Assembly: GCA_003476465.1 (NCBI GenBank)
Contig: DMUE01000077.1
Span: forward strand, 1 to 5,113
Direction: 5' to 3'
Length of the DNA stretch: 5,113 nucleotides
Origin: Microbacterium sp.
GTDB lineage: Bacteria; Actinomycetota; Actinomycetes; Actinomycetales; Microbacteriaceae
The stretch's first letter is position 1. Every line of letters begins with the position of its first letter. The notes under the pieces were generated by a model that did not search any database, was not told where the DNA came from, and saw only the letters and a list, made by a program, of their open reading frames with translations. A program made the position numbers and the translations under genes. This document shows positions 1 through 4,767 of the stretch, piece by piece.

Positions 1-255
1 ATCGGTGAGGACCGCCCGCGGTTCTCCATCCTGCAAGACGAGTGCGAAGCCGTCGGCACCGGCGAGCGCTGCCGCATCCGCAACGGATTCGACGCGCTTC
101 TGCGCCAGGTACAGGCTCACGGCGTTCGCGCCGACCAGGATCACCGCGATCGCCAGCACGGCGTAGCCGAGGGTCAGCAGGAGGACCGAACCCTCATCGC
201 CCGGATCTCCTTCGGCACCAGTACCGGCACCACCATCGTGCGCGACGCGCCTCAC
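1..255 (-). CDS. TadG-like / TadE-family pilus assembly protein, N-terminal part (cut by left window edge)
   Basis: This is an open frame of 85 codons with no stop before the window edge, so the C-terminus is missing. I chose the GTG at 255-253 because it forms a GTGA overlap with the stop of the upstream gene (TGA 254-252), the same coupling style used elsewhere in the operon. The protein begins with a Gly/Asp/Glu-rich leader of about 20 residues. A single hydrophobic segment follows at residues 24-44, introduced by DEGSVLLLTLGYA. After it comes an amphipathic stretch (LYLAQKRVESVADAAALAGADGF, residues 49-70, interrupted here only for description) typical of TadG/TadE-like proteins just after the membrane anchor. 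The Glu at +5 after the Gly-Ser junction seen in true TadE pseudopilins is absent, since Leu27 occupies that position. This favours a TadG-like or Rv3654c-like membrane protein over a processed pseudopilin. It probably acts at the outer face of the membrane in Tad pilus assembly. The family call is good; the exact subfamily is uncertain without the C-terminus. Confidence 0.8.
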   Translation of the reverse strand, partial: MRRVAHDGGAGTGAEGDPGDEGSVLLLTLGYAVLAIAVILVGANAVSLYLAQKRVESVADAAALAGADGFALVLQDGEPRAVLTD

Positions 256-725
256 TCGGCGCCCCAGAACCGTGAGACCTTGTGCACCGCCGACGCGGAC
301 ACCGGCACGCTCGCGATGCGATCGAGCCCGAGGACGGGCGGCACGAGCGGAAGCGAGACGCTGGCCGCGACCGACACGACCATGATCGCCCCGGCGCGCG
401 GGCATGCTCGGCCGGCGGGGACGCAGGCGAACTCGACCGCGATCGTGGCCGGATCGATGCCGTATTCCTCAGCCGTCGCCCCCAGCACCGCTACCGCGCG
501 GGCCTCGGCGGCTGCAGCATCCGGAGCCATCGCGACCGCCCGCGCCAGATGCCGGGCACCGGATTCCACGCCGAGCGCATGGGACTGGATGATCCCGAGC
601 GACGCGATGAGGTAGACCAGCGGCACGAGCAACAGCAGGCCGACGACGACGAACTCGAGCGGCGCTGAGCCGTCGTCGCCGGATGACAGGTCTTCGCACC
701 TACTCGAGCGCTTCGGCCGGTGCAT
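252..725 (-). CDS. TadE-like pseudopilin (second TadE paralogue)
   Basis: This 157-residue protein has the layout of a TadE-like minor pilin: a charged cytoplasmic leader (residues 1-19), a processing-site-like junction DDG/SAPLEF with Glu24 at +5 and Phe25 at +6, and a hydrophobic helix at about 25-46. A soluble exported domain of roughly 110 residues follows. Two cysteines in that domain (C101 and C108, in ACVPAGRACP) could form a disulfide outside the cell; that is inference. The ATG at 725 is the only plausible start in frame before the hydrophobic helix, and it is preceded by an excellent Shine-Dalgarno (GGAGGTGAG, 5-nt spacer) lying inside the preceding tadE gene. The gene overlaps the end of tadE by 26 nt and the start of the TadG-like gene by 4 nt. 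It shares the general plan of the neighbouring tadE but diverges beyond the N-terminal helix. It probably acts as a minor pilin or assembly factor processed by the prepilin peptidase, which is not encoded in this window. Confidence 0.85.
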   Translation of the reverse strand: MHRPKRSSRCEDLSSGDDGSAPLEFVVVGLLLLVPLVYLIASLGIIQSHALGVESGARHLARAVAMAPDAAAAEARAVAVLGATAEEYGIDPATIAVEFACVPAGRACPRAGAIMVVSVAASVSLPLVPPVLGLDRIASVPVSASAVHKVSRFWGAE

Positions 726-1110
726 GCGCGCTCACCTCCAAGGCCCAGGGCACGCCGGTCAGCCCGACAAGCGGCAGGGTTGTGCGCACCGTCACCTCGA
801 CCGCCGGATACCCGAGGTCGTCGGTCGTCCGAGCGAAGACGTCCTCGGCGAACGACTCGCCCACCGTGCGTCCGATCAGCTCGCGCGTCCGGGCGGCACC
901 CTCCGCGAGCGACGTGTCTGCGAGGGCGGCGCGGTGCGCACCCTCGACCGCCGCGTCGTGCACGACGTTGCGAACGTAGACCGCCACCCCGAACTGGATG
1001 ATCGCCAGGGTCAGCACGGTCAGCACCACGCCGACGAGGACGAACTCGACCGACGCGGAGCCGCGCTCATCGGAACCGAGACCGCCGAGCCGTCGTGTCT
1101 GCTGAATCAT
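700..1110 (-). CDS. tadE: TadE-like pseudopilin
   Basis: This 136-residue protein is a classical TadE family member. It has a short basic leader, the junction DERG/SASVEF with Gly17, Glu22 at +5 and Phe23 at +6, and a hydrophobic helix at about 23-45 (VLVGVVLTVLTLAIIQFGVA). The next stretch, YVRNVVHDAAVEGAHRAALA, resembles the conserved post-helix region of TadE proteins. The remaining 70 or so residues form a small exported domain. The frame is open further upstream to 1188, but the ATG at 1110 is preferred: it begins 8 nt after the stop of the pilin-like gene (TGA 1121-1119), and a longer protein would overlap that gene extensively and put a non-family extension before the leader. No good Shine-Dalgarno is visible, so translation probably depends on coupling to the pilin gene. 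TadE proteins are known pseudopilins cleaved by the Tad prepilin peptidase and required for pilus assembly in other systems. Confidence 0.9.
   Translation of the reverse strand: MIQQTRRLGGLGSDERGSASVEFVLVGVVLTVLTLAIIQFGVAVYVRNVVHDAAVEGAHRAALADTSLAEGAARTRELIGRTVGESFAEDVFARTTDDLGYPAVEVTVRTTLPLVGLTGVPWALEVSAHAPAEALE
731..739 (-). promoter_or_regulatory. Strong Shine-Dalgarno of the second tadE-like gene
   Basis: On the minus strand this reads GGAGGTGAG, followed by the 5-nt spacer CGCGC and the ATG at 725. It lies inside the coding region of the upstream tadE gene. It fixes the start of the second TadE-like gene and suggests independent, efficient initiation, not pure coupling. Confidence 0.75.
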
Positions 1111-1118
1111 GCGGCGCG

Positions 1119-1361
1119 TCAGAAGCCCGAGACCTGTGCGATCGCCTGCTCGAAGAGCTGGCTGAGCGCGGGACCCGCCAACGCCCATATCAAGACCACG
1201 AGTCCGGCGGTCATCAACGTGATCAACACCCAGCCGGGGACGTCTCCGCGCTCGTCGCGCGCCAGGTTCCGGAGCCGCCGGAGCGACAGGTGCCTCGGTC
1301 TGGACTCCGAATCATCGCCGCTCACGTTCTTCGTCAGGTCTGGTGTCACCGCTGCGTTCAT
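1119..1361 (-). CDS. Flp-like (type IVb) pilin candidate
   Basis: This is a small 80-residue protein between tadC and tadE, where the Flp pilin gene sits in actinobacterial tad clusters. It has a hydrophilic, Arg-rich leader of about 39 residues, then ERG/DVPGW, a single hydrophobic helix at about 45-62 (VLITLMTAGLVVLIWALA), and a short amphipathic tail ending LFEQAIAQVSGF. If cleaved after Gly39, the mature peptide would be 41 residues, within the range of Flp pilins. The canonical Glu at +5 and Tyr at +6 of Flp pilins are missing, since Trp44 and Val45 occupy those positions. The leader is also long for the family. The start is secure: ATG 1361 is preceded by AAAGGA with a 5-nt spacer. This is among the best ribosome binding sites in the operon, which fits a protein made in excess of the assembly machinery. 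Position, size, hydrophobic helix and expression signal support pilin identity; the motif deviation leaves room for another small membrane component. Confidence 0.75.
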   Translation of the reverse strand: MNAAVTPDLTKNVSGDDSESRPRHLSLRRLRNLARDERGDVPGWVLITLMTAGLVVLIWALAGPALSQLFEQAIAQVSGF

Positions 1362-1366
1362 ATCGG

Positions 1367-1373
1367 TCCTTTC
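1367..1373 (-). promoter_or_regulatory. Strong Shine-Dalgarno of the pilin-like gene
   Basis: On the minus strand this reads GAAAGGA, followed by the 5-nt spacer CCGAT and ATG 1361. It lies in the 22-nt gap after the tadC stop, one of only two gaps in the operon. The gap and the strong site set this gene apart from the coupled genes upstream and suggest higher translation. Confidence 0.7.
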
Positions 1374-1383
1374 ATAGGGGGTG

Positions 1384-2325
1384 TCAGCCGAGCCCCAGGC
1401 GCAGCATGAAGACGCCCGGATAGACGGCGTAGATAACGGATAGGGGCAAGATGAGAAAGACGAGCGGAATCAGCATGAGGATCTCCGATCGCCCCGCTTT
1501 TTCGATCAGGTCGTGTCGTGCCGCCTCCCGGGCATCCTGCGCCTGCGCCTGAAGCACCTGCACAAGCGGCGCTCCCCGCTCGATGGCGGCGACCAGCTGG
1601 TCGACTGCCCTCGAGAACGCGGGCAGTTCCAGGCGCTTCGAGAGGGCACCGAGAGCTTCGGCGAGCGAGGACCCCGTGCCCGCTTCGAGGACGACTCCCG
1701 AAAGCTCACGCGACAACTCGCCGCTGCCGATCGTGCCCACGCGGCGCAGAGCGTCCAACAGGCTCTCCCCGGCCGACAGGCAGAGCCCGAGGAATTCGAG
1801 AACCGGCGGCAGCTCGTCCTGCAGGCGCGCCCGTCGAGCCTGTGCCGCTCTCTGGAGCAGCACATCGCAGAGGAGGACGCCGGCGATCGCCGCTATCACC
1901 GGCACCATCGCGGCGACCGGCGTGAAACGCCCCGCGAGCGTCACGGCGATCAGAACCACGGCCCCCGCCAGCAGGCCCCCGATCCCCCACGCCAGTTGGC
2001 GCACCCGAAACTCCTCGACCCCGTCCGCACGGCCCGCCTGCGCCAACCGGCGAGAGATCGTCGCCGAACTCCCGAGCACGCTCGCGAAGCGGACGCCTGC
2101 TGCCGTGAACGCCGCACCGATCGTCGGCACAGCCCAGGCATCGCTCGCCAGCCACGGCGTCGTACCCCGGGGGTCCGTCACATCACGCACATACGGGGCG
2201 ATCCGCCGCTCGAGCGGAAGGGCGCGCCACCGCGGCAGCAACGCGATCAGCAGCCAGGCGCCCGCTCCGAACCCGCTGCCCAAGAGCACCCCGAGCGCGG
2301 CCGCACTCACCGATCCCGCGCTCAC
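1384..2325 (-). CDS. tadC: TadC-like inner-membrane platform protein (type II secretion F domain)
   Basis: This 313-residue membrane protein carries a T2SSF domain at about residues 170-300. It is recognised from QDELPPVLEFLGLCLSAGES, the following amphipathic helices with a Gly/Ser-rich turn (LEAGTGSSLAEALGALSKR), and the C-terminal helix LMLIPLVFLILPLSVIYAVY. Hydrophobic segments are visible at about 6-30, 111-132, 136-156 and 284-305. With TadB it should form the inner-membrane platform on which the TadA ATPase works. The frame is open upstream to 2487, but that extension overlaps tadB and is Arg-rich. I prefer the GTG at 2325, which overlaps the tadB stop as GTGA and has GAAGGTGG a few bases upstream. 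A GTG at 2334 is the alternative and would add three residues. The stop is followed by a 22-nt gap before the pilin-like gene. Confidence 0.92.
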   Translation of the reverse strand: MSAGSVSAAALGVLLGSGFGAGAWLLIALLPRWRALPLERRIAPYVRDVTDPRGTTPWLASDAWAVPTIGAAFTAAGVRFASVLGSSATISRRLAQAGRADGVEEFRVRQLAWGIGGLLAGAVVLIAVTLAGRFTPVAAMVPVIAAIAGVLLCDVLLQRAAQARRARLQDELPPVLEFLGLCLSAGESLLDALRRVGTIGSGELSRELSGVVLEAGTGSSLAEALGALSKRLELPAFSRAVDQLVAAIERGAPLVQVLQAQAQDAREAARHDLIEKAGRSEILMLIPLVFLILPLSVIYAVYPGVFMLRLGLG

Positions 2326-3179
2326 CCGAGCCACCTTCGCGGTTCGGGAAGTCGCCCGAGACCGAGCATCAGCCGGTACGCGAGGATCGAGGCGAAGCCA
2401 CCAGCGATCACGAGCGCGATACCTTCGGGGCTCGCATAAGCTCGCGCCCCCTCCGGCCGCAGCGACAGGAGCGCGAGAATTGCCCACGGCGCAACCACAC
2501 CGAGCACAGCTGCCCCGCGGATCCAGGATTGGCGCGCCTCGACCTCCGATCGGAGAGCGGCATCCGCCCGGACGGCAGCGGAGAGCGCCCGCAGCACGGC
2601 GGGCAACTCCGTGCCGCCGACGTGCCGCGCCATCCGCAGCGTCTCGACGATCCGATCCGCGATCGAGTCGGCCAGCAGAGCCTTCAACCGCAAGGCGCTC
2701 GAATCAAAGTGCCCAGATGCGGCAATGTCGCGGGCGAACGAGGCGAACGCGGGACGCAGCAGCGGCGGCGCCGAAACCGCGAGGCTCGAGACCGCATCAG
2801 GGAGCGACATGCCCGCCCGCACCGCCGACACGAGGTGGTCGCAGACATCCGACCACAGCCCGCGACGGGCCCGGATCAGGTGCGTTCGCTTGGATCGCAG
2901 CCACAGCACCGGCGCCGCAGCGCCGAACGCTGCGGCACACACCGCGAGCACCGGAACTTCGAGAACGAGCCAGACGACCGCCGCGGCGACAACGGCGAGC
3001 AGCAGGCAGACAGTCGCGAGCACGCGCGGACGCACGTGGGACATCCCCGCTTCTTCGAGCAGACGCGCAGCTGCGCCGTGGTCCTCGCGCGGCTGCCGAG
3101 GGGCAGAAGGAGGCCACAACCACGGAGACAGAGCGAACAAGAGGCCGGCCGCGAGCAGGCCGCCCCACAAGAAGCTCAT
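2322..3179 (-). CDS. tadB: TadB-like inner-membrane platform protein (type II secretion F domain)
   Basis: This 285-residue protein has hydrophobic segments at about 4-22, 53-73, 76-94, 219-240 and 253-272. A cytoplasmic T2SSF region lies between the third and fourth, at about 108-215. The region starts LWSDVCDHLVSAVRAGMSLPDAV and includes the MARHVGGTELPAVLRALS stretch typical of TadB/TadC proteins. It is expected to pair with TadC as the platform contacted by TadA. The ATG at 3179 forms an ATGA overlap with the tadA stop, and its product begins with a hydrophobic helix (MSFLWGGLLAAGLL). A longer frame to 3284 would overlap tadA by about 100 nt with a His/Arg-rich extension and is rejected. 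No strong Shine-Dalgarno is visible at 3179, so translation is probably coupled to tadA. The downstream end overlaps the tadC start by 4 nt. Confidence 0.92.
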   Translation of the reverse strand: MSFLWGGLLAAGLLFALSPWLWPPSAPRQPREDHGAAARLLEEAGMSHVRPRVLATVCLLLAVVAAAVVWLVLEVPVLAVCAAAFGAAAPVLWLRSKRTHLIRARRGLWSDVCDHLVSAVRAGMSLPDAVSSLAVSAPPLLRPAFASFARDIAASGHFDSSALRLKALLADSIADRIVETLRMARHVGGTELPAVLRALSAAVRADAALRSEVEARQSWIRGAAVLGVVAPWAILALLSLRPEGARAYASPEGIALVIAGGFASILAYRLMLGLGRLPEPRRWLG

Positions 3180-4372
3180 GATTGACCGCCGACTGCTCGG
3201 GTCTCGATCGTGCCGTCGACGATGCGCCCCGTCGTGGCGCGGATCTCGCGCACCGAACGACGCCCGCCGCCGGCACGCGTGCAATGCACGACGAGATCCA
3301 CGCCCGTCGCGATCGCGGGCAGGACGAACGCCGAGTCGATGTTCCGACCGGCCAGGAGGGGCAGTGCGGCGAGCTTGGCAAGCGCGTCGTCGGCGCTGTT
3401 GGCGTGGATCGATGCCATACCCGGCACTCCCGTATTGAGCGCCAGCACGAGATCGAGGGCCTCGGCGTCCCGCACTTCGCCGACGACCAGCCGGTCAGGG
3501 CGCATCCGCAACGCCTCTTTCACGAGACGCCGAAGGGACACCTCGCCCGTGCCTTCGAGACTGGGTTGCCGCCCCTGCAGCGCCACGATGTCGGGCACAT
3601 CGACACCGAGCTCGAAGGTCTCCTCGACGGTAACGACCCGATGATGTGCGGGGCAGGCAGCGATCAGCGCGGCCAGGAGGGTCGTCTTTCCCGCGTGCGT
3701 CGGGCCCGACACCAGGATGCTTCGCCCCTGCATGACCGCATCGCGAAGCACGTCCGCATCGTCGTCGCGGAGCGACCCGAGTGCCACCAGGGCATCGAGG
3801 TCGCGGTACGCAGGGGTGAACTTGCGGATGTTGACGGACCAGTGCCGGCGCGTGATGTCCGGGATGACGACGTGTACACGCGAGCCATCCGGCAGGGAAG
3901 CGTCGACGAAGGGCTGACTCAAGTCGACGCGACGGCCGGTGGGATGCAGCATCCGTTCGACCAGGTCGCGCACCTGCTCGTCGGTCAGCCGCACGGGCAA
4001 GCGTTCCGCGACTCCGAGCCTCGCGGCGAACACGCGGTCGGGCGCGTTGATCCAGATCTCCTCGACACCCGGATCGTCGAGGTAGGGCTGAAGCGGCCCG
4101 AGGCCCGTGACCTGCGCGAGGGCCGCTCGAACGCACGCGGCCTCGTCCTCGACCAGCGGAACCCCGCGTGCCAGTGCCACGTCGTTGTGTCGACGCACCT
4201 CGGCGAGTGCGAAGCGCTGCGCCGACGCAGGGTCGAGAGCCGGGTCGATCCGCTCGGCTCGTAGTCGGTCGCGCACCCGAGCCGCCACGACCGCCTCGGG
4301 AGCCCCTACCGGCGGGACGGCGGCGGGCTGGGCTGCGGGCGGGGCTGCGGTGGGGCTCGGGGCGGGCGACAC
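3176..4372 (-). CDS. tadA: TadA/CpaF-family pilus assembly ATPase
   Basis: This is a 398-residue cytoplasmic ATPase of the type II/IV secretion superfamily, the motor of Tad pilus assembly. Visible motifs, in order: an Ala/Pro-rich N-terminus (1-28); the CpaF N-terminal region with GLGPLQPYLDDPGVEEIWIN (91-109) and DGSRVHVVIP (162-171); Walker A GPTHAGKT (223-230); the Asp-box-like VVTVEETFEL (246-255); Walker B RPDRLVVGEVR (291-301) with catalytic Glu299; and the His box GMASIHANS (318-326). All key residues are present and the length is normal for actinobacterial TadA. The start is the GTG at 4372, preceded by GCGAGG with about 8 nt to the start codon. A nearby ATG at 4380 is out of frame. 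It is the first gene of the pilus operon and overlaps tadB by 4 nt (ATGA). The P-loop has Pro-Thr-His-Ala where many relatives have Gly-Thr-Gly-Ser, but it still fits the Walker A consensus. Confidence 0.95.
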   Translation of the reverse strand: MSPAPSPTAAPPAAQPAAVPPVGAPEAVVAARVRDRLRAERIDPALDPASAQRFALAEVRRHNDVALARGVPLVEDEAACVRAALAQVTGLGPLQPYLDDPGVEEIWINAPDRVFAARLGVAERLPVRLTDEQVRDLVERMLHPTGRRVDLSQPFVDASLPDGSRVHVVIPDITRRHWSVNIRKFTPAYRDLDALVALGSLRDDDADVLRDAVMQGRSILVSGPTHAGKTTLLAALIAACPAHHRVVTVEETFELGVDVPDIVALQGRQPSLEGTGEVSLRRLVKEALRMRPDRLVVGEVRDAEALDLVLALNTGVPGMASIHANSADDALAKLAALPLLAGRNIDSAFVLPAIATGVDLVVHCTRAGGGRRSVREIRATTGRIVDGTIETRAVGGQS

Positions 4373-4380
4373 ACGGGCAT

Positions 4381-4386
4381 CCTCGC
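4381..4386 (-). promoter_or_regulatory. Ribosome binding site of tadA
   Basis: The minus strand reads GCGAGG, ending 8 nt before the GTG at 4372. It supports GTG 4372 as the operon's first start codon over other GTGs further into the frame. Confidence 0.55.
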
Positions 4387-4401
4387 AAGATGGCCGCCGA
4401 G

Positions 4402-4430
4402 GCAGCCGAAGTTATCCACAGGGCGGCTGC
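4402..4430. promoter_or_regulatory. Perfect DnaA-box 9-mer inside a 7-bp inverted repeat, upstream of tadA
   Basis: The plus strand has GCAGCCG at 4402-4408 and its exact reverse complement CGGCTGC at 4424-4430. The 15-nt interval between them contains TTATCCACA (4412-4420), which matches the DnaA-box consensus TTATNCACA. The element lies 30 to 58 nt upstream of the tadA start, where the promoter or leader of the operon should be. The minus strand across the box reads TGTGGATAACTT, which also contains a TAACTT that would fit a -10 hexamer, but I see no convincing -35 element. The element could be a regulator binding site, a leader hairpin, or a chance box in high-GC DNA. The sequence match is certain; the function is inference. 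Confidence 0.45.
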
Positions 4431-4479
4431 ACGGCACCGTGGGCAAGCCCGCCCGGAAGCGCTATCGAATCCGAAAGGG

Positions 4480-4767
4480 GGCGGCACCGCGAGCACGACG
4501 AACAACGCCCAGACGGAGCGAGGACGAGGTGCTTCCGCCCGCGAACGTCGTGCTCCCGCGGGAACTCGGCGGACAGCGGCCAGCTGCATCGAGGCGCTTG
4601 AGCGCGATCAAGAACGCCTCGTCCTCACTCGAACCCGACTGGGTCAGGTCCTCGGCCTGATCGCGCAGGTGCTCCTCGAGTTCGTAGAGAGATCTACCTG
4701 CGCCGATAACCCGTGCCCGCCCGAGCGAGACACGCCATTGCTGCACGCCCTCATCCAGCGCCCCCTG
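4480..4767 (-). pseudogene. Truncated, frameshifted remnant of a permease prefix domain membrane protein
   Basis: The decayed gene can be followed through three frames on the minus strand. From about 4749 to 4585 one frame gives VQQWRVSLGRARVIGAG, then LYELEEHLRDQAEDLTQSG and EDEAFLIALKRLDAAG. This is the signature of the 'permease prefix domain' found at the N-terminus of actinobacterial membrane proteins that sit beside PadR regulators. The expected continuation is in another frame: LSAEFPREHDVRGRKHLVLA begins near 4576, matching the family's SREFAREH...KQLVL region. The spacing fits a single-base deletion near 4577-4590. A third frame at about 4514-4485 gives VWALFVVLAV, a plausible relic of the first membrane helix. 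Nothing of the remaining membrane domain is found before tadA, so the gene is also truncated at its 3' end. No good start codon is seen; the GTG at 4746 is the best remaining one. The family assignment rests on remembered consensus. Confidence 0.7.

Noticed and set aside
1111..1188. Longer N-terminus for TadE (start at 1188)
   Set aside because: The extra 26 residues would lie inside the pilin-like gene. The ATG at 1110 immediately follows that gene's stop and gives a normal leader length.
2326..2487. Longer N-terminus for TadC (start at 2487)
   Set aside because: The extra 54 residues lie wholly within tadB in another frame, are Arg/Ala-rich, and do not resemble TadC. GTG 2325 gives a coupled start with an upstream ribosome site.
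1583..3181. A 532-codon open frame on the plus strand opposite tadB and tadC
   Set aside because: Its product is a low-complexity Arg/Ser/Ala/Pro-rich sequence with no domain. It is antisense to two clear membrane protein genes and is the usual by-product of third-position GC bias in high-GC DNA.
3180..3284. Longer N-terminus for TadB (start at 3284)
   Set aside because: The extension overlaps the end of tadA and is His/Arg-rich. ATG 3179 gives a hydrophobic N-terminus and an ATGA overlap.
3182..4264. A 360-codon open frame on the plus strand opposite tadA
   Set aside because: It is antisense to a TadA ATPase with all motifs intact. Its product has no recognisable family and the composition of a reverse-strand shadow.
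4402..4430. A replication origin
   Set aside because: Only one DnaA box is present, with no AT-rich unwinding region and no origin-linked genes nearby.
4411..4446. A sigma-70-type promoter for tadA (TTGCCC near 4446 with GATAAC near 4418)
   Set aside because: The spacing is about 24 nt, too long for a normal promoter, and no better -35 is visible. I therefore report the palindrome but not a promoter.
3495..4589. A 364-codon open frame on the minus strand overlapping tadA in another frame
   Set aside because: Most of it is an Arg-rich shadow of tadA. Only its first 40 or so codons hold a relic of interest (VWALFVVLAV), which is included in the permease-prefix pseudogene.
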